Below, one piece after another: positions 8,072 through 17,102 of a stretch of 46,725 nt of DNA. A model generated the notes under the pieces. That model had not been told where the DNA came from, did no database searches, and worked only from the letters and a program-made list of their open reading frames with translations. The number at the start of each line of letters is the position of its first letter. Within the stretch, counting starts at the first letter, position 1. Position numbers and translations under genes: made by a program. Origin of the DNA: JAKFWI01 sp035549875 (GTDB taxonomy: Bacteria > Pseudomonadota > Alphaproteobacteria > Caulobacterales > Aquidulcibacteraceae); contig DASZPV010000065.1 in the NCBI GenBank assembly GCA_035549875.1, positions 1 to 46,725 of the forward strand, in the 5' to 3' direction.

Positions 8072-10660
8072 CTAAAACCTGGTACGGGTGCTGAAACGGA
8101 AGCTCTTACCCTTGTCGTAATCTTCCTTCGCCAGCGGCTGGGAGAAATCGAACTGGACGGGCCCGAACGGCGAGTCCCAGAAGATGCTGAGGCCGGCGGC
8201 CGCGCGCAACGATGCAGCGTCTTTGATCACGCTGGTCACGGTGGTCGTCCCGTCATCGATGACGACCGTCCGCTTGTCCGCCTTGTCCAGCAACCCGACC
8301 GTTCCAAATTCCGCGAACAGCGCCGCGCCGATGCCGTATTCCTTGGGAAGCCCGGTTGGAAAATCCAGTTGCAACGTACCCACTGAGTAGAGCTTGCCGC
8401 CCAGCGAATCCCCGTAAATGACGTTTGTCAGCGCGCCGGTGGCGTCGTCGGTGTAATAGAGAATATTGCGCGGGCCCACGCCGGCGACATCGAAGCCGCG
8501 GAAGGTTTGGCCGCCTTTGAAGAACCGATCGTTGATGCGCACGTTGTCCCCACCCCAACCCACAACGTAGCCGCTGGTAAGGTTGAAGCTTGCAACAAGA
8601 CCGCGCGCCAGCCCTTTGTAGATGCCTCCGCTGACTTCGCTGCGAACATAGTTTATTTGCCCGCCGAGGCCGGCGAAATCCTGCCGCACTGAGATATCAA
8701 AGCCATTCGTCGGCTTGAGGACGTCATTTCGGCGATCCCAGAAGTAATTGTAGCTAAGGACCGACGTGAGAAACTGGCCTTTTTGGTCGCACAAGACCGA
8801 TCGGCCGATATAATTCGGGTTGCATTGATCGACGATGGAGCCGTCGCTCAACGTAACGGGCAATTCCGATATCTGCGTATCATCTTGCCGCAGCGTATAG
8901 GTCAGACCGAGAGAGGTTGACGCACCGAGCGGAAATTGTGTGCGTAGAGAACCGCCGGTTCGTTGGTTCGAAAATGAAGACTGGCTCAGATAATCCGTGC
9001 GCACCGAGAAAAGATCGAAACCGGCCTGCAGGTTGCGGCCGAGAAAACGTGGTTCTGTAAAGCGAATATCGACGCTCTTTTCATACTGACTGGTCGAAAT
9101 CGCGGCCCGCAAATATTGGCCCTGCCCGCGAAGGTTTCGCTGTTCGACCGAAACATCAAACAGCAGGGACTCGGTCGATGAATAACCCGCCGCGAACGCT
9201 AACTGCCCGGTGGGCTGCTCGGTGACCTTCACTTCGACAACCGACCGATCGGCCTGGCTGCCCGGTTTGTCGGTAACCTCCACGTCCTTGAAGAATCCAA
9301 GCGCCTTGACCGCCTGCTTTGAACGATCGAGGAGCACGCGGTTGAATGCGTCGCCCTCGGATAGGCGCACCTCACGGCGGATAACCTTATCGACCGTGCT
9401 GGTATTGCCGACCACGTCGATCCGCTCGACGAAGACACGCGGGCCTTCGTTCACCTCGAAGTTGATGTTGACCCTACGGGTCGCTTTATCGCGGGTCGTA
9501 ACGGGCCGGATATCAACGTTTGCATAACCGGCGGTGCCGGCAATGTAAGTTAGGGCGTCAATGGTTTTTTCGATCTGGTCGCCCTGATAATCCTCGCCGG
9601 ATTTGATGGGAACCGCCAGCCGAAGCAGATCCTTGGGAAGTTTGTCGAGTTCAGTCGATACGTCGATTTTGCCGAACTTGTATCGCTCGCCTTCGTCGAC
9701 GGTGAACGTGACGTAGAAATCCTTTTGGTCCGGCGTCAGCTCCGCCACCGCCGAAACCACGCGAAAATCCGCGTAACCGCGATTGGTATAGTACTGCCGC
9801 AGTAACTCGCGGTCGTACTCAAGCTGGTCGGGGTCGTAATTATCTGCGTTGGTGAACAGCTTCCACCAGCGCGATTGCTCAGTTCGGATGGCTCTGCGAA
9901 GAGAGCCATCCGAAAATGCGCCGTTGCCTATGAAATTAACGGCGCGGATATGCGTGACAGGACCTTCATCGATCTTGAAAATAAGATCAACACGGTTCTG
10001 ATCCATCTGCTTGACCTGGGGGGTCACGGTGGCGGCAAAACGCCCGGAGCGCCGGTACACTTCGACAATGCGCTGAACGTCGGCCTGCACGCGCGCCGCG
10101 GTGAACACTGCGCGCGGCTTAGCTTGCAGATCCTTTTCCACTTTGTCCTGCTTGAGCGCCTTCAGCCCCTCAAACACGACCCGGTTGATGATCGGATTCT
10201 CGACGACGCTGACGACCAGGTTGGCGTCCTGCTGAACGATCTGCACGTCCGCGAATAACCCTGTCGCGAACAGCGTCTTAAGGGACAGGTCAATCCGCGC
10301 CGGGTCGGCGATGTCGCCCGGCTGAATCGACAGGTAGGAGATCACGGTGCTGGTTTCGACCCGCTGGTTGCCCTGTACCTGAACTTGCCTGATCACGGGC
10401 AATTGCGCGGGCGTGGGTGCGGCCGGCGGGGTCGCAGCGCGTGGGGCAGCCTGCGCGGCTGCTGCGCGCCCGTTAGCGCGCGTTGGCGCTGGAGCCGGCG
10501 TAGCCGGCGCCGGCTGGCCTACGTCCGCCGTGGGCGGCGGTTGGGCTACGCCCTGCGCGAGCGCGACATTCGCATCGACAAGCCATGCGCCGCCGCCCGC
10601 GCTAACGGTCGCGACGCAGCTCACCGCGCCGAGGAGAACTTCCCGAAACCCGCGCTTCAT
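8072..10660 (-). CDS. bamA: Outer membrane protein assembly factor BamA
   Basis: BamA is the Omp85 barrel that inserts beta-barrel proteins into the outer membrane. A signal peptide (about residues 1-36) is followed by an Ala/Pro-rich linker to about residue 88. Five POTRA domains come next; the first begins IRQVQVQGNQRVETSTVISY and a later one contains VFVERIDVVGNTSTVDKVI. The 16-strand barrel has the conserved lid-loop motif (VRINDRFFKGGQTFRGFD) and ends in Phe (STRTRF), the outer-membrane insertion signal. At 862 aa it is slightly long because of the linker. GAGGG lies just before the ATG. rseP is 38 bases upstream. Confidence 0.97.
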   Translation of the reverse strand: MKRGFREVLLGAVSCVATVSAGGGAWLVDANVALAQGVAQPPPTADVGQPAPATPAPAPTRANGRAAAAQAAPRAATPPAAPTPAQLPVIRQVQVQGNQRVETSTVISYLSIQPGDIADPARIDLSLKTLFATGLFADVQIVQQDANLVVSVVENPIINRVVFEGLKALKQDKVEKDLQAKPRAVFTAARVQADVQRIVEVYRRSGRFAATVTPQVKQMDQNRVDLIFKIDEGPVTHIRAVNFIGNGAFSDGSLRRAIRTEQSRWWKLFTNADNYDPDQLEYDRELLRQYYTNRGYADFRVVSAVAELTPDQKDFYVTFTVDEGERYKFGKIDVSTELDKLPKDLLRLAVPIKSGEDYQGDQIEKTIDALTYIAGTAGYANVDIRPVTTRDKATRRVNINFEVNEGPRVFVERIDVVGNTSTVDKVIRREVRLSEGDAFNRVLLDRSKQAVKALGFFKDVEVTDKPGSQADRSVVEVKVTEQPTGQLAFAAGYSSTESLLFDVSVEQRNLRGQGQYLRAAISTSQYEKSVDIRFTEPRFLGRNLQAGFDLFSVRTDYLSQSSFSNQRTGGSLRTQFPLGASTSLGLTYTLRQDDTQISELPVTLSDGSIVDQCNPNYIGRSVLCDQKGQFLTSVLSYNYFWDRRNDVLKPTNGFDISVRQDFAGLGGQINYVRSEVSGGIYKGLARGLVASFNLTSGYVVGWGGDNVRINDRFFKGGQTFRGFDVAGVGPRNILYYTDDATGALTNVIYGDSLGGKLYSVGTLQLDFPTGLPKEYGIGAALFAEFGTVGLLDKADKRTVVIDDGTTTVTSVIKDAASLRAAAGLSIFWDSPFGPVQFDFSQPLAKEDYDKGKSFRFSTRTRF

Positions 10661-10698
10661 GAACCCTCGAGCGATCCCGCGCCCCCCAAACCCAAGGC

Positions 10699-11913
10699 TT
10701 AAGACATTATCCCGCGCAGAAACTCAAGGACGTTGAGCCGCTGCAGGTCGTTCCAGGTCGCGAACAGAAACAGACAGGCTAGCAAAGCCAGCCCAGCGTT
10801 TGATCCCAAGGCCTGGGTTTTTGGGTCAAGCGGACGCCCACGCACTGCCTCGACCAAATAAAACAGAAGATGACCTCCATCCAGCACTGGAATGGGAAGC
10901 AGATTAGCGAACCCCACCGCTACGGACAGGGTCGCAGCCCAGGCAATCAACGTCCGAACCAGCGCCTCCGCCCTATCGCTGAATGTTGGAGCAGACATCG
11001 CATCCTTGGTGACCTGGGCAGTCATACCGAGCATGCCAGCGGGACCCGCTATATGTTCCGGCGACGCACGTCCGCTGAAAACATTTCCCAGATAAGCGCC
11101 GGTGCTTGAGGCAAGCGTCCAGACCTGCTCGGCGCCGCCGGCTATGGCCGCGACGGGGCCGGGATATTCGATGACCCTTTCTGCCGGAGCTGTCGTTCGG
11201 CTTACACCGAGGACGCCTGCAACGTGGTCCACACCCGTTTCGTCTGTCACCTTTTCCGCAGCCGGCGTGGCCGTAACAGTTACCAGTTCTCCGTTCCGCC
11301 GCACCGTAATCGGTATGCTGAGTGCTGGATAATGCGGGACCGTTGATTTGACCGCCGCCCAAGAGTCGATTTTCTGATCAGCGATCGAAAGAACGATATC
11401 TCCCGGTTTCAGGCCAGCTTTTTCGGCGGCGGAACCGGCGAGCACTGTATCGATGCGCGGCGACAGTTTGGTTTCATCGGTGACGTTGCGCCCGAAGACC
11501 ATAAATAAAAGCGCGAACGCGAAAATTGAGAATATAAAATTGGCGGCTGGCCCAGCCGCCACGGTAGCAAAACGCTTCCATAAAGCCGCCGCATGGAAAT
11601 GCCCTAGGCGCTTCCTGTCGGCGAGACTCAATTCTTTATGCGCGGCGTCAGATGAGCGCGTGCTGGCGACGTCCTGATCGTCGACCCATGAAACGAAACC
11701 GCCAATCGGAATTTTTGACACCTTCCAACGCGTGCCGCGCTTGTCGGTCCAGCCAAACCACTCCGCCCCCATACCGATGGAGAAACTGCGAACAGCGATG
11801 TTGCACCATCGCCCGACCTGGAAATGTCCAAACTCGTGCACGAACACGACGAGGCTCAGCACCGCGACGAAAGCGGCGAGATACATTACCGGGTCAAGGA
11901 CGGCGCTTATCAT
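10699..11913 (-). CDS. rseP: Site-2 intramembrane zinc protease RseP
   Basis: RseP cleaves membrane-embedded substrates such as anti-sigma factors, and so links envelope stress to transcription. The zinc site HEFGH is at residues 26-30 inside the first membrane helix, and the second ligand motif NLLPIPVLDGGHLLFYL is near the C-terminus. Between them lies a PDZ domain (IDTVLAGSAAEKAGLKPGDI), apparently one where E. coli has two. I begin at the ATG at 11913 (404 aa), 14 bases after the dxr stop. The frame is open upstream, but that part runs into dxr and is not conserved. Its position beside bamA fits an envelope quality-control role. Confidence 0.95.
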   Translation of the reverse strand: MISAVLDPVMYLAAFVAVLSLVVFVHEFGHFQVGRWCNIAVRSFSIGMGAEWFGWTDKRGTRWKVSKIPIGGFVSWVDDQDVASTRSSDAAHKELSLADRKRLGHFHAAALWKRFATVAAGPAANFIFSIFAFALLFMVFGRNVTDETKLSPRIDTVLAGSAAEKAGLKPGDIVLSIADQKIDSWAAVKSTVPHYPALSIPITVRRNGELVTVTATPAAEKVTDETGVDHVAGVLGVSRTTAPAERVIEYPGPVAAIAGGAEQVWTLASSTGAYLGNVFSGRASPEHIAGPAGMLGMTAQVTKDAMSAPTFSDRAEALVRTLIAWAATLSVAVGFANLLPIPVLDGGHLLFYLVEAVRGRPLDPKTQALGSNAGLALLACLFLFATWNDLQRLNVLEFLRGIMS

Positions 11914-11927
11914 TCCCGTTGTCGCTC

Positions 11928-13124
11928 CTAGGCGGCCTGCCGCCGCTGGGTTTCCTGACCGGCCCAAAGACGCCCGAGGGCGTCTGTCGCGAGCACTTCA
12001 TCCAAGGATGAAGGCGAATTTGCGCTCCTGGACCCCGCCTCAAACCGGTTTAGCACAGCCTCGACGATACTGGCGATGTCGAGAAACCCTATTCGCCTTT
12101 CAAGGAAGGCGGCCACGGCGATCTCGTTCGCCGCGTTCAGCATAGTCGGCGCCGCCCCGCCCGCGACCATGGCCCGCCGGGCCAGATCTAAAGCCGGAAA
12201 GCGTTCGCGGTCAGGCATTTCAAACGTCAATTGCCCCAAATCAGTGAGATCAAGCCTTTTTACGGCCAGTGGCGCACGATCCGGCCACGCCAGCGCATGG
12301 ACAATTGCGACCCGCATATCCGTTGGACCGAGGTGAGCAAGCATCGAGCCATCGCAGTAGGAAACAAGCGCGTGGACCGCTTGTTGAGGATGAATGACCA
12401 GATCCAGTCTGTCTGGCCCCAGATCGAACAGACAGGACGCCTCGATCAGCTCCAGCCCCTTGTTCATCAAGGTGGCGCTATCGACCGAGATCTTCGCGCC
12501 CATGGAGAAGTTGGGATGCCTGCGCGCCTGTTCTGGCGTGGCGGCGGCCATGGCCTGCGGGGTCCAGCCGCGAAAGGGTCCGCCTGATCCAGTGAGAGTG
12601 ATGCGTTCCACGCCGCGGCCGTCGCCTAGAACCTGGAACGCCCCGTTGTGCTCGGAGTCGACGGGCAAGAGCCGCGCGCCGGCGCGCGCTGCTGCGGCCT
12701 TCATGATTTGACCGGCGCAGACCAGGCTTTCCTTGTTAGCCAAAGCTACCGTTGCGCCCCGTTCGATGGCCGCCAGGGTGGGGCGTATCGCCGCCGCCCC
12801 CACGATTGCCGACATGACCCAATCGGCATCACGCTGAGCGGCTTCCTGCAGCGCCGCGGCGCCGGCCCCCACCAGCACGCCGGCGCCCGCGAGCGCTGCG
12901 CGGGCTTCGCCAAGTTTCGTCTCGTCCGAAAACGCCACGAAGCGCGGCTTCAAGGTCCGCGCCAGTTCGGCGATGCCGGCAACATCGCGCCCTGCGGTGA
13001 GCGCTTCGATCTCAATCTCCGCCTCGCCGCTGACGCGCAATTCCTCGATCACGCGCGCGGTCGATCGGCCGATCGACCCGGTTGCGCCAAGGATCGAGAC
13101 GCGGCGGTGAAAACGGGCGCTCAC
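11928..13124 (-). CDS. dxr: 1-deoxy-D-xylulose 5-phosphate reductoisomerase
   Basis: Dxr converts DXP to 2-C-methylerythritol 4-phosphate, the committed step of the non-mevalonate isoprenoid pathway, using NADPH and a divalent metal. The nucleotide-binding GATGSIGRST is at residues 13-22. The metal/substrate region PVDSEHNGAFQVL and the ISVDSATLMNKGLELIEA and HPQQAVHALVSYCDGS motifs follow in order. The proposed GTG start at 13124 overlaps the cdsA stop as GTGA and gives 398 aa, the normal size. The frame extends 155 codons further upstream, but that portion lies in cdsA and resembles nothing. Isoprenoid precursor made here feeds UppS in the same operon. Confidence 0.96.
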   Translation of the reverse strand: MSARFHRRVSILGATGSIGRSTARVIEELRVSGEAEIEIEALTAGRDVAGIAELARTLKPRFVAFSDETKLGEARAALAGAGVLVGAGAAALQEAAQRDADWVMSAIVGAAAIRPTLAAIERGATVALANKESLVCAGQIMKAAAARAGARLLPVDSEHNGAFQVLGDGRGVERITLTGSGGPFRGWTPQAMAAATPEQARRHPNFSMGAKISVDSATLMNKGLELIEASCLFDLGPDRLDLVIHPQQAVHALVSYCDGSMLAHLGPTDMRVAIVHALAWPDRAPLAVKRLDLTDLGQLTFEMPDRERFPALDLARRAMVAGGAAPTMLNAANEIAVAAFLERRIGFLDIASIVEAVLNRFEAGSRSANSPSSLDEVLATDALGRLWAGQETQRRQAA

Positions 13125-13960
13125 TCTACGCCACCGAACAGGCGTCGAACGGGCTCCGGAAACAGGATCAGAGCCGCGGCCATGAACACGGAAGCGGCCA
13201 TCAGTCCGTCGATCCGATCCATCACGCCGCCATGCCCGGGGATGAGCTGGCTGGCGTCCTTTACCCCAAACCGGCGCTTTAGCATGGATTCGAAGAGGTC
13301 CCCGGCCATTCCCACTCCCGCTAGCGCAAGGCCGGACAACGACCAAGCCAGTCCCTGCGCACCGATCAATTCGCCATAGGCCAGACCAGCCAACGCTCCA
13401 GCCGCCAGCCCCCCCAAAAGCCCTGCCACCGTCTTGTTGGCGGAAAGGCTTGGCAGAAGCTTCGGTCCTCCCACCAGCCGGCCCGAAAAATAGGCAGCCC
13501 CGTCCGCAGCCCAGATGATAGCAAACAGACTTATGGCGGCAGCGAGGCCGATTGCAGGATAGGCGCGGATCCAGAGAAACGCCACGCAAGGTGCGGTCAG
13601 GTAAAAAACCCCGCCGAGCGCTTCCAGCGCCCCGCGAACGCCTGCCGAGTTGAGGCGCCTAATGGCGGAAGCCCCACCCGCAAGGCCGGCCCACGCCAAC
13701 CCCCAGAGCACCAGGCCTAGGCTGGCCAACATCACTGCTCCCAGCGCGCCCCCCAGGGTCATCCAAAACGCCGGCATGGGCGCGTGGGGCTCGGACATGG
13801 AGGCCCATTCCCAGGCCAGCGCGACCACCGCAGACGCGGTGGCCGCGGCCAGCCAGGGCCCGCCGGCGGCGGTCGCGCCCAAGGCCAAGGGTATAAGGGA
13901 AGCCGCCGACAGGAGCCGCGGCGCCAGATCCTCGACGCGGCGCGATTGTGGTTCAGTCAC
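13121..13960 (-). CDS. cdsA: Phosphatidate cytidylyltransferase
   Basis: CdsA makes CDP-diacylglycerol from phosphatidic acid and CTP in the inner membrane, the branch point for all phospholipids. The 279-residue protein is mostly hydrophobic with about seven predicted spans. Its C-terminal signature is complete: ESMLKRRFGVKDASQLIPGH followed by GGVMDRIDGL. I use the GTG at 13960, four bases after the uppS stop. The frame is open 37 codons further upstream, but that part overlaps uppS. The next gene, dxr, overlaps it by four bases. Confidence 0.94.
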   Translation of the reverse strand: MTEPQSRRVEDLAPRLLSAASLIPLALGATAAGGPWLAAATASAVVALAWEWASMSEPHAPMPAFWMTLGGALGAVMLASLGLVLWGLAWAGLAGGASAIRRLNSAGVRGALEALGGVFYLTAPCVAFLWIRAYPAIGLAAAISLFAIIWAADGAAYFSGRLVGGPKLLPSLSANKTVAGLLGGLAAGALAGLAYGELIGAQGLAWSLSGLALAGVGMAGDLFESMLKRRFGVKDASQLIPGHGGVMDRIDGLMAASVFMAAALILFPEPVRRLFGGVE

Positions 13961-13964
13961 GCCC

Positions 13965-14711
13965 TCAGCCCGGCCGCGAATATTCCGACCTGCCAAAGCG
14001 CCGGTCGCGGCGGCGATATTCGCCGAGCGCCTGCTCCAATGCAGCGCGGTCAAAATCAGGCCAAAGCACATCGAGAAAAACGAGTTCGGCGTATGCCGCC
14101 TGCCACAAGAGGAAGTTCGACATCCGCTGTTCGCCGCTGGTGCGGATCAGCAGATCCGGCGGCGGCAAACCGGCTGTGTCCAGATACGATTCGAACATCG
14201 CCTCGGTTATCGCCTCCGGCTTAAGGGCCCCAGAGATTGCGTCGGCGGCAATGCGGCGCGCGGCCCGGACTATCTCGCCTTGTGCGCCGTAGTTGAACGC
14301 GATCGTTAGGTTGAGCCGCGTATTGTCGGCGGTCTTGGTCTCGGCGTTTTGGATAATTTCGCGGATGTCACGGGCAAGGTCCTCTCGCGCGCCGATCACA
14401 CGAACACGCACGCCCTCCCGAGCGAGGCGATCCAGATCGCGGGCGACATAGAGGCGCAGCAAATCAAAAAGCGCGTTCACTTCGTCGATCGGACGGCGCC
14501 AATTCTCGGTCGAAAAGCCGAACACCGTCAGATATTCGATGTTCAACTCGCCAGCCGCCTCGACCGCACGGCGCAACGCTTCCACGCCTTCGCTATGACC
14601 GAACGTCCTTGGTCTGCCTCTGGCGCGCGCCCAGCGTCCGTTGCCATCCATGATGACGGCCACGTGCCGGGGCAAGACGTCTGTCGCGAGGGTTTCCGCC
14701 GGGATAGACAT
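13965..14711 (-). CDS. uppS: Di-trans,poly-cis-undecaprenyl diphosphate synthase
   Basis: This cis-prenyltransferase extends farnesyl diphosphate to the C55 undecaprenyl diphosphate that carries peptidoglycan and polysaccharide units. The motif HVAVIMDGNGRWARARG contains the catalytic Asp (about residue 22), and the later signatures FGFSTENWRRP and PPDLLIRTSGEQRMSNFLLW are intact. The total is 248 aa. I use the ATG at 14711. A GTG at 14726 would add five residues and has a weak AGG before it, so either may be used. frr precedes it by 24 bases and cdsA follows by four. Confidence 0.96.
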   Translation of the reverse strand: MSIPAETLATDVLPRHVAVIMDGNGRWARARGRPRTFGHSEGVEALRRAVEAAGELNIEYLTVFGFSTENWRRPIDEVNALFDLLRLYVARDLDRLAREGVRVRVIGAREDLARDIREIIQNAETKTADNTRLNLTIAFNYGAQGEIVRAARRIAADAISGALKPEAITEAMFESYLDTAGLPPPDLLIRTSGEQRMSNFLLWQAAYAELVFLDVLWPDFDRAALEQALGEYRRRDRRFGRSEYSRPG

Positions 14712-14735
14712 TTTTGGGCGGATCACGCGGTCTGC

Positions 14736-15302
14736 CTAGACCTGCATGATCTCTTCTTCCTTGTGCTGCGTGGCCTCATCGACCTTTTTAACAAACTGGT
14801 CCGTAGCCTGCTGTACCTGATCGGCGAGCTTCTTGTGCTCATCCTGACTGATGACATGTTCTTTTTCGAGGCGCTTTAGGTGCTCCATCCCGTCACGACG
14901 CACATTGCGGACGGCCACGCGCGCCAGTTCGGCGTATTTACCCGCCAATTTCGCCAATTCGGCGCGTCTTTCAGTACTGAGCGGCGGGATGGGCACCCGG
15001 ATGATTTGCCCATCGGTGATTGGGTTTACGCCAAGCCCTGAACTGCGGATGGCCTTCTCGACCGCGACGACCAGGCCCTTGTCCCATACCTGCACTGACA
15101 GCATGCGCGGCTCGGGCACGTTGATGTTCGCCACCTGATTTAGCGGACTCGAAGCGCCATAGGCGTCAACATGGATTGGCTCCAGCAAGCTCGCCGAAGC
15201 GCGCCCTGTGCGCAGGCCGGCGAACTCGGTCTTCAAAGCGGACAGCGCGCCGTCCATGCGCTTTTTGTAATCGTCGAGATGAAAATCTGGCGGTTTGGCC
15301 AT
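14736..15302 (-). CDS. frr: Ribosome recycling factor
   Basis: RRF works with EF-G to split post-termination ribosomes. The sequence opens in the usual way with KKRMDGALSALKTEFAGLRT and carries GRASASLLEPIHVDAYG and the MLSVQVWDKG segment. It ends with the helix RRDGMEHLKRLEKEHVISQD. The 188-aa length is typical. The start ATG has GAGGGA about nine bases upstream. It lies 13 bases after pyrH, the conserved partner. Confidence 0.98.
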   Translation of the reverse strand: MAKPPDFHLDDYKKRMDGALSALKTEFAGLRTGRASASLLEPIHVDAYGASSPLNQVANINVPEPRMLSVQVWDKGLVVAVEKAIRSSGLGVNPITDGQIIRVPIPPLSTERRAELAKLAGKYAELARVAVRNVRRDGMEHLKRLEKEHVISQDEHKKLADQVQQATDQFVKKVDEATQHKEEEIMQV

Positions 15303-15315
15303 TTTGTTTCTTCCC

Positions 15316-16062
15316 TCAGCTTTTCCCGATCAGCGTCCGCACGCCGCCGCCGTTGACCACGTCGATCAGGCCGCCGCTCTTGCGGATGGAAAACACGATG
15401 ATCGGGATTTCGTTGTCGCGCATCAAACTGACGGCGGAAGCGTCCATCACACGCAAATCTTTAGACAAGACGTCGTAATAAGTAAGGCGGTCATAGCGAA
15501 CGGCGTTCGGGTCCTTTTTCGGATCGGCGGAATAAACGCCATCGACACTAGTGCCTTTGAGCAATGCGTCGCAGCCCATTTCCGCCGCGCGCAGGGCCGC
15601 CGGCGTATCGGTCGTAAAATACGGATTGCCCAAGCCCGCCGCAAAAATTACGACCCGCCCCTTCTCCAGGTGGCGCAGCGCGCGTCTGCGAATATACGGT
15701 TCACAGATCGCATCCATCGGAATTGCCGACTGCACCCGTGTGTGAACGCCGATCTTTTCCAGAGCGCCCTGCATCGCCAGCGCGTTCATGACCGTGGCGA
15801 GCATGCCCATATAATCGGCTGTGGCGCGATCCATGCCGCGCGCCGCGCCCTGCAGGCCGCGGAAAATATTGCCGCCGCCGATCACAAGACAGATCTCGAC
15901 GCCGCTTTCGCGCACCTCAGCGACCTCGGCCGCCACCCGATCGCATTCGGCAATGTCGATGCCGTAGGAGCCGGCGCCGACCAGCACTTCGCCTGAGATT
16001 TTAAGCAGCACGCGCTTGTACGGTCCGCGAGGCTGCGGACGGGGTGCTGGTTCTACGCTCAT
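15316..16062 (-). CDS. pyrH: Uridylate (UMP) kinase
   Basis: PyrH phosphorylates UMP to UDP and is the bacterial amino-acid-kinase-fold enzyme, unrelated to eukaryotic UMP/CMP kinases. The N-terminal phosphate-binding region YKRVLLKISGEVLVG, the GGGNIFRG loop, the UMP-binding TADYMGMLATVMNALA and the ATP-site region LLKGTSVDGVYSADPKKDP are all present. The length is 248 aa. The gene follows the hairpin terminator at the end of tsf, and a possible promoter lies in the gap, so it may head its own transcript with frr and the envelope genes. Confidence 0.97.
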   Translation of the reverse strand: MSVEPAPRPQPRGPYKRVLLKISGEVLVGAGSYGIDIAECDRVAAEVAEVRESGVEICLVIGGGNIFRGLQGAARGMDRATADYMGMLATVMNALAMQGALEKIGVHTRVQSAIPMDAICEPYIRRRALRHLEKGRVVIFAAGLGNPYFTTDTPAALRAAEMGCDALLKGTSVDGVYSADPKKDPNAVRYDRLTYYDVLSKDLRVMDASAVSLMRDNEIPIIVFSIRKSGGLIDVVNGGGVRTLIGKS

Positions 16063-16093
16063 GAGCGGGCCTTTGGGTGAGTCTCCGGCGCTG

Positions 16094-16123
16094 AGTCTAG
16101 ACCCGGCGGCATGGCCCGCGCAA
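16094..16123 (-). promoter_or_regulatory. Possible sigma-70-type promoter for pyrH and the envelope operon
   Basis: On the minus strand TTGCGC (16123-16118) is separated by 18 bases from TAGACT (16099-16094), about 30 bases before the pyrH start. It lies directly after the tsf terminator, where a new promoter would be expected. Both boxes are imperfect, so this is a positional inference. Confidence 0.35.
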
Positions 16124-16130
16124 AGGCAAA

Positions 16131-16152
16131 GGAGGCCGCCTTAGCGGCCTCC
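16131..16152 (-). terminator. Rho-independent-type hairpin at the end of tsf
   Basis: A perfect 9-bp inverted repeat, GGAGGCCGC (16131-16139) and GCGGCCTCC (16144-16152), encloses a four-base loop. On the minus strand it is followed by TTTGCCTTTG, an interrupted T-rich tail. The tsf stop codon TAA (16143-16141) lies within the loop. The hairpin should end or attenuate the rpsB-tsf transcript and reduce read-through into pyrH. Confidence 0.7.
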
Positions 16153-17079
16153 CATGGCCGCGACCTCGGCGGCGAAATCGTCGGCCTTCTTTTCCACACC
16201 CTCGCCGAGGGCAAACCGCACGAAACGCGTGATCGCGACGGGTTTGCCCACCGACTTGGCGGCGTTCTGGACCGCCTGCTCGACCGTGGTCTTATCGTCG
16301 TGGATAAACTTCTGTTTGAGCAGAACAAGTTCCTCCAGGACCTTGCGGACCTTGCCGTTCACCGCCCCGTCGATAACATTCTGTGGTTTGCCGGCGAGTT
16401 TGGGGTCTTCCTTGACCTGCTCGATCGCCACGGCGCGCTCGCGCTCCATGCGGTCGGCCGGCATATCGGCTTCGGACAAGGCGATCGGCCCGGCGGCGGC
16501 GATGTGCTGCGCCAGTTTCTTGGCGAAGGCGTCCAGCTCGTCGCCTGTGGCTTCCGATTCGATCGCGACAAGCACGCCGATGCGGCCCAGCCCCGGCGCG
16601 ATGGCGGAATGCACGTAAGAGCCGATGGCGCCCTTACCGACCGACAGCGCGGCCGACCGGCGCATCGTCATGTTCTCGCCGATGGTCGCGATCAAACGGG
16701 TGATCATGTCGCTCACCGCGCCATCGCCATCGGGAGATGGCGCGGCGAGGATCGCGTCGCGATCACCATTTTTTTCGAGCCCGATTTTCGCGAGTGCGGC
16801 AGCGGCGCGCTGAAACTGCTCGTTGCGCGCGACAAAATCGGTTTCGGAATTGAACTCGATCGCCGCAGCCTTGTTGCCCGCCACTTCAATGCCGACGAGA
16901 CCCTCAGCAGCGGCGCGATCGGCCTTTTTGGCGGCCTTTGAAAGGCCCTTGGCGCGTAGCCAGTCCACAGCCGCTTCGATGTCGCCCGCGGTTTCGGCGA
17001 GCGCCTTCTTGCAGTCCATCATGCCTACGCCGGTTTTTTCCCGGAGATCCTTGACGAGCCCCGCGCTGATTTCGGCCAT
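16141..17079 (-). CDS. tsf: Translation elongation factor Ts
   Basis: EF-Ts recycles EF-Tu by exchanging GDP for GTP. The N-terminal UBA-like domain with the signature LVKDLREKTGVGMMDCKKAL is followed by the core subdomains (EFNSETDFVARNEQF is the standard second signature) and a C-terminal module rich in Lys and Val. The ATG at 17079 has GGGAGAA upstream and gives 312 aa, the usual size. The frame is open 53 codons further, into rpsB, without conservation. It is 23 bases after rpsB, and its stop codon is in the loop of the terminator hairpin. Confidence 0.97.
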   Translation of the reverse strand: MAEISAGLVKDLREKTGVGMMDCKKALAETAGDIEAAVDWLRAKGLSKAAKKADRAAAEGLVGIEVAGNKAAAIEFNSETDFVARNEQFQRAAAALAKIGLEKNGDRDAILAAPSPDGDGAVSDMITRLIATIGENMTMRRSAALSVGKGAIGSYVHSAIAPGLGRIGVLVAIESEATGDELDAFAKKLAQHIAAAGPIALSEADMPADRMERERAVAIEQVKEDPKLAGKPQNVIDGAVNGKVRKVLEELVLLKQKFIHDDKTTVEQAVQNAAKSVGKPVAITRFVRFALGEGVEKKADDFAAEVAAMGGR

Positions 17080-17102
17080 TTTCGTTCTCCCGTATGGGAT
17101 GG

